Origin: Competibacteraceae bacterium UBA2792
GTDB taxonomy: Bacteria > Pseudomonadota > Gammaproteobacteria > Competibacterales > Competibacteraceae
NCBI GenBank assembly: GCA_002352125.1
Contig: DEHU01000165.1
Location: forward strand, 1-22,659
DNA: 22,659 nt
Reading direction: 5' to 3'
Below, piece after piece: positions 7,379 to 15,191 of the stretch (the stretch's first letter is position 1; each line of letters begins with the position of its first letter). The notes under the pieces are model-generated. The model was not told the DNA's origin. It was given only the letters and a program-made list of their open reading frames with translations, and made no database searches. The position numbers and the translations under genes were made by a program.

Positions 7379-8527
7379 TTAGGGCGCTGGAACCGCCACG
7401 CGGTTGGCAGGAACGATCTGCGGCTGATAAGAGAACACCTCGCGGCTCGTGGCATCAACCGATACCTTCAACCATTGCACATCGTTGGTACCGTTCGCCT
7501 GGTTATCGCCAAACGTCTCCACTCGCGTGAAGTTCTCCAGGCGCCGCCCGCTCGCATCCAAAAACGGCTTATCGATGCGGAAATAATGCGAATCGCCATG
7601 GACGTAAGCGACCGGCTTACGGAACGTGACGACTTCATCGCGCAGCGCAAGCAGGAACTCCTTGAAGCCGTCGGTGCTGGAATCCGTCCCCACTGGCGTC
7701 TTCTCCACTAGCGTTTTCGGGTCGCGTAGCGGCGCCCGATTCGGGTCGTTAAGATCCCAACCGGGGTTCGCTTGCGAAATCAGCATGACGGCAACTGAAT
7801 TGCGCGTTTTCGCCTGTTCTAGGGTTTCTTTCATCCACTGGATATTCGCCGCATTGCGGGCCGCATACTCGTTGGGATCGGGAGCGACATCGCATAAATT
7901 GTTGCACGAACCCTGAACGTTCAAGGTCGCGTAAGTCACCCGGCCGATGGTCCAGCGACGGTTCTCAACGCAGGGTAAAAAAGCTCCTTTAGCGCTCAGG
8001 CAAAGCGGATCCGTCTGCACTTCTTGGCGTAGCTTGCGCTGGCCTAGGGAGAACGGCGTACTAAAAAAGAGGGCACGCTCCTTATCGAGTTGAACCAACG
8101 AGTTGTAGCCGGCAGTGCGGTCGCAGTCGGTCCAATCGTTATCGCCTGGCGTGAACATGGCCGGAGCCTTGAGCGCATTGAAATAACCCAGCGCCTTGCT
8201 ATAAACGGCATCCGTACACTCGCTGCTACCTGCCTTGAGATCGCCATCGTGAACTGTGAACGCCAAGCGTTGCGCGTTCATGTCATCGATGAGTGCCGCT
8301 ACGCCCACTTCCTGAACCGCTGAATAAGGTAGATCCCCCCATAGGCCGATTGCATAGCTATAACCGTTTTCATCGTTATGAGTCCGATTATCGCCATCAT
8401 CGGCACTCGCACAACTCAGAGCGATCATCGCTAAGAACGGCACGGCAACAGCTTTCATAAATGCTTCGCGCAATCTCCGCGCGTCCCCGGCTTGCCGGTC
8501 CTGCCGATAACTCGGATTTTTCGTCAT
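7379..8527 (-). CDS. Metallophosphoesterase, predicted lipoprotein
   Basis: The 382-residue protein has the ordered motifs of the calcineurin-like metallophosphoesterase fold in variant form: WGDLP (GD at 64-65), HDGDLKAG (93-100), PGDNDW (GDND at 128-131, in place of GNHE) and VHGDSHYF (310-316, in place of GHxH). The N-terminus has a hydrophobic stretch ending in the lipobox IALSC (Cys39). Two starts are possible. The ATG ending at 8527 has TGAGGG five or six bases upstream and is chosen; an internal ATG at 8458 would give a more usual short signal peptide. A Pho box lies about 110 bases upstream, so phosphate limitation probably induces it. It converges on the PhoX-like gene. Its substrate is unknown. 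Confidence 0.85.
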   Translation of the reverse strand: MTKNPSYRQDRQAGDARRLREAFMKAVAVPFLAMIALSCASADDGDNRTHNDENGYSYAIGLWGDLPYSAVQEVGVAALIDDMNAQRLAFTVHDGDLKAGSSECTDAVYSKALGYFNALKAPAMFTPGDNDWTDCDRTAGYNSLVQLDKERALFFSTPFSLGQRKLRQEVQTDPLCLSAKGAFLPCVENRRWTIGRVTYATLNVQGSCNNLCDVAPDPNEYAARNAANIQWMKETLEQAKTRNSVAVMLISQANPGWDLNDPNRAPLRDPKTLVEKTPVGTDSSTDGFKEFLLALRDEVVTFRKPVAYVHGDSHYFRIDKPFLDASGRRLENFTRVETFGDNQANGTNDVQWLKVSVDATSREVFSYQPQIVPANRVAVPAP

Positions 8528-8620
8528 GATGCCCTCACATCGGGAAAAGTGGCTCGGTATTCATCTGCGAATCGGCCGCTACCCCCCCAAGACACGCATT
8601 CGGCCCGATTCACGCCAGCG

Positions 8621-8654
8621 AATCTAGGGAGGTTTATTGACAAAAAAATGACAA
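8621..8654 (-). promoter_or_regulatory. Pho box and -10 element upstream of the metallophosphoesterase
   Basis: Read on the minus strand, TTGTCAT-TTTT-TTGTCAA (complement of 8637-8654) contains two TGTCA half-sites whose starts are 11 bp apart. This is the layout of the PhoB box (CTGTCAT-N4-CTGTCAC). Ten bases further downstream is TAGATT (complement of 8621-8626), a fair -10 hexamer at the distance expected when PhoB replaces a -35. The gene start follows about 93 bases later. PhoB binding is inferred from the match. Confidence 0.6.
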
Positions 8655-8744
8655 GGACATCACAGGAATCGGTTTTTATCCCTGAAGTGGAGTGAGGACG
8701 GTTATCCGCGTTTGTCGATCCGACGAGCAAGCCGGTTCCAGCAA

Positions 8745-9926
8745 TTATGGTGCTGGCAAGCTTTCGCACCTCGAATCGAAGTTGCAGTTGGTGAGTTGGA
8801 GAACCTCCCCAGAATCTGGGGTCACCTCAAGGAAAAACCCGATCCCACGCGCGTAGTACTTGCGGGCGAAGATCCCCGGCTCCAGCAACGAATAATTCTT
8901 GGTCACCACGCAGTCGCTCGAGGAGCAGAAGCGCTGCGCGAGCTGCTGCGGAACGAACTGGTCGAGTTCGGAGTTACTACCGAATTTGTAGGTCGTGGAT
9001 AGAACTTCGGTGGCATCTTCGGCGTTACCCAGCGAGAACTCCTCAAGATACACATCGCCCGATGTCGGGGACGCGAGGAAGATGACGCCCGGCTTGTCGC
9101 CGTCGCGCCCCGCCTTGAAGGAGCCGTCGATGCTGACCAATTCCGGCCTTCTGGGATCGTCGCCATCAAAACTCTCGAAATCCTTGACCTCCTCCCCGAA
9201 GTACCAGACGTTTCCATCCTTGGCTGGAACAAACCAGTCATCGGTGTTCTCGGCGAGTTCGCCGCCTTTGAAAACTTGGTCGCGGACCACGATACACGCC
9301 ACGCCATCGATGAGCTTGATTTCGTTCAGCACCTCGATTGTATTGAATTCGTTTCCGCCGCTATATTCCCAGCGGTTACCGACTTTCAGCGGATAGTAGG
9401 GATTGGGGTTGGTCGGGTTTTTGGGGTCATCGAAGTTGGCTGGGTTCAAGTCGGGGTCGTAGGGGTTCTCCCCAAGGACTTTGCAGGTGTCGCGACGTCC
9501 GGTCCACTGTTCACGGCAAAATTGACCTCCTTCGCGGCTCGCGGCCTTGGCATCGGCGAGGCATTGCGCTCGCTTCTCCTGATCCGACACGTTCATGCAC
9601 TTGGCGTACGCAACTAAGAAATCGTCTTGCACTTCGTGTCCGCACGCGTGGAAGAGAAGATCCGCCGTCTGAGAACAGAATCCCCCCTTAGCACCGCGGT
9701 CATCGTCGTTATCCTTACTACCATCGCCTCCCTTCGCCAATAATGAGCCACTACTCAAACAACAAATGGTTACAAACATAACTGCCACGGCAAGCAAACG
9801 AGATTTGTTGGAACCGATGTTCTCGCCCAATCCAGTCTTTGCAAATACATGCGGATCGTTGGTTCTGCCATCTCCGCAAGTTTGCGTTTGAACGGAAAAG
9901 ATGGATAACCGCTTTTTCCCAATCAT
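8745..9926 (-). CDS. Secreted hypothetical protein with Cys-containing N-terminal region
   Basis: No family is recognised with confidence. The chosen start (ATG ending at 9926) has AGAGGG a few bases upstream; an ATG ending at 10016 would add 30 residues. A signal-like hydrophobic stretch (RLLAVAVMFVTICCLSSG) ends in LLAKGG. The mature protein starts with an Asp/Lys-rich segment. A region with spaced cysteines follows (FCSQT, HACGH, AKCMN, AQCLA, FCREQ, DTCKV), then a Pro/Asn-rich linker, then a beta-rich domain beginning YYPLKVGNRWEYSGG. The last part resembles domains found in other exported proteins of unknown function. It is divergent from the two-component operon and could be a target of it. 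A hairpin (8738-8756) overlaps its stop codon. Confidence 0.62.
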   Translation of the reverse strand: MIGKKRLSIFSVQTQTCGDGRTNDPHVFAKTGLGENIGSNKSRLLAVAVMFVTICCLSSGSLLAKGGDGSKDNDDDRGAKGGFCSQTADLLFHACGHEVQDDFLVAYAKCMNVSDQEKRAQCLADAKAASREGGQFCREQWTGRRDTCKVLGENPYDPDLNPANFDDPKNPTNPNPYYPLKVGNRWEYSGGNEFNTIEVLNEIKLIDGVACIVVRDQVFKGGELAENTDDWFVPAKDGNVWYFGEEVKDFESFDGDDPRRPELVSIDGSFKAGRDGDKPGVIFLASPTSGDVYLEEFSLGNAEDATEVLSTTYKFGSNSELDQFVPQQLAQRFCSSSDCVVTKNYSLLEPGIFARKYYARGIGFFLEVTPDSGEVLQLTNCNFDSRCESLPAP

Positions 9927-10054
9927 CGCAGGCCCTCTTGATTGCTCGAAGTCACGAAATAAATCTTCCTGCTCGCCAGGACGAAGAAAGCCGTCGTGGA
10001 TGGCGAGCCTTTTCAAGCTATCCCGCTAACCTAACGACAAAGTGGTTGGAACAT

Positions 10055-10069
10055 GGTCATTCGATGACC
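10055..10069. promoter_or_regulatory. Inverted repeat in the divergent intergenic region
   Basis: GGTCAT-TCG-ATGACC is a perfect 6+6 palindrome. It lies in the 287-base gap (9927-10213) between the secreted protein and the response regulator. Its position suits an operator affecting either divergent gene. No regulator can be assigned. No clear sigma-70 promoter was recognised in this gap. Confidence 0.35.
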
Positions 10070-10151
10070 GCAACATGATCGTTTGGTAATGTTCGAGAAA
10101 TACTGGAATCGGCAGGTAGACGCATACCGGGGAAGTCTTTTAGAGTGATGA

Positions 10152-10171
10152 AGTTGGCGCCAGTTGGCGCC
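10152..10171 (+). promoter_or_regulatory. Tandem 10-bp direct repeat before the response regulator
   Basis: AGTTGGCGCC occurs twice back to back (10152-10161 and 10162-10171), about 42 bases upstream of the regulator's ATG. OmpR/PhoB-type regulators bind tandem direct half-sites spaced about one helical turn apart. The repeat is therefore a candidate autoregulatory site of the adjacent two-component system. This is inference from spacing and position. Confidence 0.45.
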
Positions 10172-10213
10172 GAAAGACAGTCGGAACAGTGTGGACTTTC
10201 TTCTGCTTACGCC

Positions 10214-10891
10214 ATGCGATTGCTGCTGATAGAAGACGACCCGAACATCGCCGCTTTCATTGCCAAGGGGCTTAAAGAGGCCGGATTTGTTGTCGAACAC
10301 ACGGACAATGGCAAATCAGGATTACAAATGGCGCTCGACGCGTCCTACGACGTAGCCGTGATCGACATCATGCTACCCGGTTTGGACGGTCTCGCGATCA
10401 TCGAAACGCTGCGCCAGCGGCGCATCAAGCTGCCTGTCATTATTCTGAGCGCCAAGCGATCGGTCGACGAACGGGTCGAAGGCTTGCAAGCGGGCGGCGA
10501 TGATTACCTCACCAAACCGTTCGCGTTCTCCGAACTGTTGGCGCGCGTCCAAGCTTTGATTCGGCGCGCAAGTAATACGCCCGAGCCCATGGGCATTAGC
10601 GTCGGCGATCTCCACGTCGATTTACTCCGGCACGTGGTGACCCGCGCCGGTCAAACCATCGCCCTGCAACCCCGGGAGTTTTCCTTGCTGGAGTATCTCG
10701 CTCGCAACGCCGGACGAGTTGTCTCCAAGACCATGATCATGGAGCATGTTTGGGACTATAATTTCGATCCGCAGACCAACGTGGTGGAATCCCGAATCTG
10801 CCGGTTGCGCGACAAGATCGACAAGGGGTTTGCCACGCCTCTGATTCGCACCGTGCGCGGGATCGGTTATGTGCTTAAAGACGCTCCGTAA
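10214..10891 (+). CDS. OmpR/PhoB-family response regulator
   Basis: The 225-residue protein has an N-terminal receiver domain with the acidic pair Asp8/Asp9, phospho-acceptor Asp51 (VIDIMLPGLDG), Ser79 and Lys101 (LTKPF). A C-terminal winged-helix domain (about 128-223) ends in RTVRGIGYVL. The VWDYNFDPQTNVVESRICRLRDKID segment is typical of the CusR/QseB/TctD-like part of the family. It should control transcription when phosphorylated by the kinase encoded next to it. The start at MRLLLIEDD is chosen because receiver domains begin there; upstream in-frame codons (from 10145) run through the tandem repeat and are probably not translated. The kinase gene overlaps its end by 23 bases. Confidence 0.93.
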   Translation: MRLLLIEDDPNIAAFIAKGLKEAGFVVEHTDNGKSGLQMALDASYDVAVIDIMLPGLDGLAIIETLRQRRIKLPVIILSAKRSVDERVEGLQAGGDDYLTKPFAFSELLARVQALIRRASNTPEPMGISVGDLHVDLLRHVVTRAGQTIALQPREFSLLEYLARNAGRVVSKTMIMEHVWDYNFDPQTNVVESRICRLRDKIDKGFATPLIRTVRGIGYVLKDAP

Positions 10892-12281
10892 CCTGCGCCA
10901 CACGCTGGCGCTGCGCTTGACGCTCTGGTACGCGGGCATCTTCGCTGTGTCCTCCACGCTCGCCTTCGCGCTGGCTTACGTCTTGATCGCGGAGGTCGTG
11001 CGCGAGCAGACCGACGAGGATTTGCGAGAAGACATTCAAGAGTACGCCGCGTTCATGCGCTTGGGCGGTCTCGATCGCGTCGAGACCGAGATGTCCGTGG
11101 ACAGCGAAGGCGGCGAGGGGCATCAGGTGTTCTTTCGTCTGTGGGGACCCGACGGTCGGCAACTCGCAGCCACGGACCTCTCGGCGTGGACGGGACTGAG
11201 CGAGCCGAAAGGCATTTCGGCGCGATTTGCCGATACCGACGAGCCGATCCTGGAAACGCTTGCGCTGCCACGGCGCGAACACAAAGTGCGCTCCATCTAT
11301 GGAGTCATCGCGCCGGGGATGGTGCTCCAAATCGGCGAATCCCTGGAAAACAACGAGGTATTCATGGCAGCCACGTTCCGGGGATTTCTCATCGTTCTCG
11401 CAACCATCGTCGCGTTCGGAGGGCCGATCGGCTGGTTTATGGCACGACGGGCCTTGCGCGGCGTTCAGGCCATCACCCGGACGGCAACCGAGATCATGCA
11501 CGGCAATCTGGATCGGCGCGTGGCAGTGCGTGCGCAAGGCGACGAACTCGACACCTTGGCGCGGACCTTCAACCTCATGCTGGACCGCATTCACGCGTTG
11601 ATCGTCGGGATGAGGGAGATGACCGACAATCTGGCCCACGACCTCAGAAGCCCGCTCGGCCGGATCCGCGCCTCGGCCGAAATGATTTTGACCCGCAACG
11701 GCTCGAAGGCGGAAGCGGAGGCGATGGTCGCGGCCACCGCCGAAGAGTGCGACCGCTTGCTGGAAATGATCAATACGACTCTGGACATCGCCGAGGCGGA
11801 ATCCGGTGCCGCCAAACTCAAGCTAACGGAGGTCGATTTGGTCGAGCTGGTCGGCGATGCCGTCGAGTTGTTTCAGCCCCTCGCGGAAGACAAGCAAGTC
11901 ACCATCGCGGTGGATTTGCCGAACGCTTGTCGCGTTCGCGGCGATCGGCAACGGCTGCAAAGAGTGGTCGCGAATCTTCTGGACAATGCGGTGAAGTACA
12001 CGCCCAGCGACGGACGCGTAACCATCAAACTCGACGATCGAGACGAACGGCTCAGATTATCTATCCAAGATACCGGCCTCGGTATCTCGCCCGACGAAAC
12101 GACGCGCATCTTCGAGCGGTTCTACCGCTGCGACCGCAGTCGCTCCGAACTCGGCAACGGCTTAGGACTGAGCCTTGCGCTGGCGTTTGTGCGGGTCCAC
12201 GGCGGCGATATCGCCGTCGATAGCACCCCGGAACGAGGCAGCACGTTCACGATCATGCTCCCCCGGCTACACGCCGCTTGA
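10869..12281 (+). CDS. Membrane sensor histidine kinase
   Basis: The 470-residue protein has two transmembrane segments (about 20-42 and 170-192) enclosing a periplasmic sensor region of about 125 residues. A HAMP domain (193-245) follows, then a dimerisation/phospho-acceptor helix with His257 (DNLAHDLRSPLGRIRAS), the N box (NLLDNAVKYT, about 369-378), G1 (DTGLGI, 401-406), the F box (FERFYR) and G2 (GNGLGLSLA). It is a complete kinase of the CusS/IrlS-like type. Its start overlaps the response-regulator gene by 23 bases, indicating translational coupling. The signal sensed is unknown; the porin-like gene 18 bases downstream suggests an envelope or metal stimulus. Confidence 0.93.
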   Translation: MCLKTLRNLRHTLALRLTLWYAGIFAVSSTLAFALAYVLIAEVVREQTDEDLREDIQEYAAFMRLGGLDRVETEMSVDSEGGEGHQVFFRLWGPDGRQLAATDLSAWTGLSEPKGISARFADTDEPILETLALPRREHKVRSIYGVIAPGMVLQIGESLENNEVFMAATFRGFLIVLATIVAFGGPIGWFMARRALRGVQAITRTATEIMHGNLDRRVAVRAQGDELDTLARTFNLMLDRIHALIVGMREMTDNLAHDLRSPLGRIRASAEMILTRNGSKAEAEAMVAATAEECDRLLEMINTTLDIAEAESGAAKLKLTEVDLVELVGDAVELFQPLAEDKQVTIAVDLPNACRVRGDRQRLQRVVANLLDNAVKYTPSDGRVTIKLDDRDERLRLSIQDTGLGISPDETTRIFERFYRCDRSRSELGNGLGLSLALAFVRVHGGDIAVDSTPERGSTFTIMLPRLHAA

Positions 12282-12299
12282 CGTACAGAGCCAAGCTCC

Positions 12300-13637
12300 G
12301 TGTCAATCGCACTGGATAACGCGACATTTTCGGCTGTCGTGCCGCGCTTGCTCCGCTCCGACCAACCTCCTTCGCGCAAAAAGCTTCGACCGATCAACTT
12401 TTCTTTGTTTCGGCGGCGAACCAGCACGCTCGGCTGCCTGGTCGCCGTGGTCGCGCTGCTGTCATGCGGAGCGGCGATAGCGCAAGGGGATTCCGCTACG
12501 GATCCTTCCGAGGAGCTTTCCGAGCCGGACGATGACAAAGTCGAGACGTCGTCGCCGACAACCGACGAGACGGCGCTTCCCGAGGAAACCCGCCAATTGG
12601 GCGTAGACAAGAAAGCCACGTCACCTCCGACAGCGGACGAGAGGGAGTCGGCGCGACTTTATCTGACCAACGAGGAGCGGCGCAAAGTCGGGCGGAAATA
12701 CTCGTTGACTTCCTGGCTCACCGCAGCCGCCCTCATAGAGCTAGAGGGGCAATCCCAAGCCTTTCGTTCGACGGAAAGCAATTCGAAGGATCGCTTGGCC
12801 GACACTACCACGAGCGCTCAAGCGGAATTCATCGCTGCTACCCCATGGCGGAACGCGAAAGCGGAAATAGTCTTGGAATACGACTCCACAGCGAATCGGA
12901 TCGTCGCGGATGAGGCTTTCCTCGGTGTGGAGGTAGAGGATTGGGAGATCGAGGCGGGACGGCTGTACACCCCGCTGGGAATCTACATCAGCCATTTTGC
13001 GTCTGGGCCCCTGCTGGAATTCGCCGAATCGAGAGCGGATGGCTTGATGCTTTCGTACACGCCATCCGACCGGCTGGAATTCAAGCTGATGGGCTATCGC
13101 GGCGAGGCCCGTCCCGCCAACGACGGCTCGGAGAAGCTGGACTGGGCGGCCTCGATAGAAGCCCGCCTGGGGGGGGGCTGGCTGCTGGGACTAAGCTATC
13201 AATCCGACTTGGCCGATTCGCGGGAGGCACTCCTCGAAGACTCCGGTAGCCGTTACCTCAAACGAGTCGGGGCGGCTGGAGGCTACGCGGTGTGGACCAC
13301 TGCCGATTTCGACCTCACTTTCGAGGTGATAGGAGCCCTGCGGCCGTTCGATGAACTGGAAGACGACCGCAACCAGCCCATCGCCTGGAACGCCGAGTTC
13401 GCCCATTTCGTCCACCCGCGTTTCGACTGGGCCTTACGCTGGGAGGGTAGCCGCGAGCTGGTCGATGCGCCCGATCGTCGAGTGGGTTTGGCACTGATTT
13501 GGCGGCCTGTGGAACAAGCCAGTCTGACGGTCGAATATCTCTACGGTTGGTTCTCCGGCAGTCTTGCGACGAACGAAGAGGGCGAACCTTACGAGAGCAC
13601 ATACCAAATCGGCGCGAAGCTATCCGTCGCATTTTGA
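12300..13637 (+). CDS. Outer-membrane porin-like beta-barrel, resembling LbtU siderophore porins
   Basis: The product is up to 445 residues. A signal-like segment (RRRTSTLGCLVAVVALLSCGAAIAQ) is followed by an acidic Ser/Thr/Glu-rich linker of about 60 residues. A region rich in alternating hydrophobic strands then ends in the aromatic C-terminus VAF, as outer-membrane barrels do. GRLYTPLGIYISHFASGP and surrounding strands resemble proteins annotated as LbtU-type siderophore porins; this assignment is tentative. The GTG at 12300 gives an unusually long pre-signal; a TTG at 12405 would place the signal peptide at the N-terminus. It lies 18 bases after the kinase gene, so it is very probably in the same operon. 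Confidence 0.7.
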   Translation: MSIALDNATFSAVVPRLLRSDQPPSRKKLRPINFSLFRRRTSTLGCLVAVVALLSCGAAIAQGDSATDPSEELSEPDDDKVETSSPTTDETALPEETRQLGVDKKATSPPTADERESARLYLTNEERRKVGRKYSLTSWLTAAALIELEGQSQAFRSTESNSKDRLADTTTSAQAEFIAATPWRNAKAEIVLEYDSTANRIVADEAFLGVEVEDWEIEAGRLYTPLGIYISHFASGPLLEFAESRADGLMLSYTPSDRLEFKLMGYRGEARPANDGSEKLDWAASIEARLGGGWLLGLSYQSDLADSREALLEDSGSRYLKRVGAAGGYAVWTTADFDLTFEVIGALRPFDELEDDRNQPIAWNAEFAHFVHPRFDWALRWEGSRELVDAPDRRVGLALIWRPVEQASLTVEYLYGWFSGSLATNEEGEPYESTYQIGAKLSVAF

Positions 13638-13767
13638 CGGGGGAAAGTCCCGGGTTGGCGCTCAACGAAACGCATAGGCAGATTACTGGAATTCTGGTTG
13701 AAATTCCCTTTACCGGAACGAAGCGAAAGCATTATTTTGGCGATATCGCCAACTCGAATGCACCACC

Positions 13768-14964
13768 ATGAACGCTCGCAGTTTGCCCTTCGCCCTCAAC
13801 CCATCGCCGGCCACGATTGCGGTCGCCGGATTGTTCGCGCTGGCGCTGGCGATGGGCGTCGGCCGTTTCGCCTTTACCGCCCTGTTGCCTTTAGCCAGGG
13901 AACAGGGTTCGTTAACCTTGAGTTCGGCGGGTTGGCTGGCGGCGGTCAACTACGGCGGCTATCTGGTGGGCGCTTTGTGGGTGGTGCATAGCCGCTCGGC
14001 GGATGCGGCACAACGCTTGGGAATAGGGCTCGCTTTCAGCGTCGCCACGACTCTGGCGATGGGCTGGGATCTCGGCTTGGCGGGATGGACGATGGTGCGG
14101 TTCGTCGCTGGCGTGGCTAGCGCCTGGGTTTACATCTACGCCACGGGGATCATGCTGCGCACCTTGATTCACGCCCGCGCCAGCGGCTGGAGCGCCCTGC
14201 ACTACCCAGGAGTGGGCGCCGGCATCGTCCTTTCCGCCGGCGTCGCGCAGGCTCTACTCGATCATGGCGCGGCGACGGCCTGGGGCTGGTGGACGCTCGG
14301 CGGTTTCGCGGCGCTGGTGGCGCTGCCGGTGGCTTTGGTACTGGTCCGGGCCGAATCGTCCGTCGCAGCGACCCATGCCACGCCGACGAACGCGGTTTGC
14401 GGTGCGACGGCTCATCCCCCTTTGGGCTGGATGGCAGCGGCCTACGGTTTGGCTGGTTTCGGTTACATCGTCAACGCGACCTTTTTGCCGACCCTGCTTC
14501 GCGCCCAACCCGGCGTGGCCGATACGGCGTTAGCCGGCTGGCTGGTAGTGGGCTTGGCGACGCTGCCGGCGACGGCGTTGTGGGTCCGTCTCGGATTGCG
14601 GGTGGGTGCTTACCCGGCTTTGATCGCTTGCACCCTGCTCCAAGCCATCGGGGTCGCGCTGCCGGTTCTCTGGCCGGGGCAGCATCTTGCGGCCTGGGCC
14701 GGTGCGGCATTGCTGGGCGGCACGTTCATGGGGATCGCCGGCCTGGCCCAGTGGTTGGCGCGGGTGCCCGACCCGCAGGCGACCAGCCGGCGCATCGGCT
14801 TCATCACCGCCTGTTACGGCGTCGGCCAGATCGCCGGTCCGCTGGCCACTTCGGGCTTGGCCCAAGGCGACGATCTGACGATACCCGTGTTGCTCGCGGC
14901 CGGCGCTCTCGTGCTTGGCGCCGGCCTGTTCGAAATTTCCCGGCGCGTCGAGCGTCTAGCCTGA
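13768..14964 (+). CDS. MFS transporter, YbfB/YjiJ-like
   Basis: The 398-residue integral membrane protein has about twelve hydrophobic segments. The start region LALAMGVGRFAFTALLP and the loop after segment 2 are typical of the YbfB/YjiJ group of major facilitator transporters. The substrate is unknown. The middle loop (about residues 205-220) is Ala/Thr-rich and divides the two six-helix halves. It is followed after 23 bases by the tautomerase gene, so the two are probably co-transcribed. Its last 104 codons, together with the tautomerase gene, are duplicated at 20476-21008. That copy contains no upstream part of the transporter. Confidence 0.9.
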   Translation: MNARSLPFALNPSPATIAVAGLFALALAMGVGRFAFTALLPLAREQGSLTLSSAGWLAAVNYGGYLVGALWVVHSRSADAAQRLGIGLAFSVATTLAMGWDLGLAGWTMVRFVAGVASAWVYIYATGIMLRTLIHARASGWSALHYPGVGAGIVLSAGVAQALLDHGAATAWGWWTLGGFAALVALPVALVLVRAESSVAATHATPTNAVCGATAHPPLGWMAAAYGLAGFGYIVNATFLPTLLRAQPGVADTALAGWLVVGLATLPATALWVRLGLRVGAYPALIACTLLQAIGVALPVLWPGQHLAAWAGAALLGGTFMGIAGLAQWLARVPDPQATSRRIGFITACYGVGQIAGPLATSGLAQGDDLTIPVLLAAGALVLGAGLFEISRRVERLA

Positions 14965-15182
14965 ATCCTTTCGTGGAGGAAAACAACATGCCTTACGTCA
15001 ACATCAAGATCACCCGCGAAGGCGCTACGGCGGCGCAAAAGGCCCGTTTGATCGCGGGCGCGACCGAACTGCTGCGCGAAGTGTTGGGCAAGAACCCAGC
15101 CACGACGATGGTAGTGATCGACGAGGTGGAGACCGACAACTGGGGAATCGGCGGCGAAACGGTCACCACGCGGCGAGCGCGG
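14650..15182 (+). repeat. Segmental duplication, copy A
   Basis: This stretch matches 20476-21008 without any insertion or deletion (constant offset 5826). It covers the end of the MFS gene and nearly all of the tautomerase gene. I count 12 differences from 14659 onward plus three third-position changes in 14650-14658. Positions 14716-15033 (318 bases) are identical. Differences cluster at both ends. Confidence 0.95.
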
Positions 15183-15191
15183 GGAGTTTAA
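14988..15191 (+). CDS. 4-oxalocrotonate tautomerase-family protein, copy 1
   Basis: The 67-residue protein has the short 4-OT fold. After removal of Met, the N-terminal residue is the catalytic base Pro1 (PYVNIKITREG), and WGIGGE near the end corresponds to the FGIGGE region. The canonical 4-OT active-site arginines appear absent: the Arg11 position reads Ala (EGATAAQK) and the Arg39 position reads Met (TTMVVIDE). Its substrate is therefore probably not 2-hydroxymuconate, and a specific role cannot be given. The start is fixed by GGAGG seven or so bases upstream. It lies 23 bases after the MFS gene. A near-identical copy is at 20814-21017. Confidence 0.88.
   Translation: MPYVNIKITREGATAAQKARLIAGATELLREVLGKNPATTMVVIDEVETDNWGIGGETVTTRRARGV

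Noticed and set aside
11141..12223. Plus-strand open frame of 360 codons inside the histidine kinase
   Set aside because: It is an alternative frame of the kinase with Arg-rich composition and no motif.
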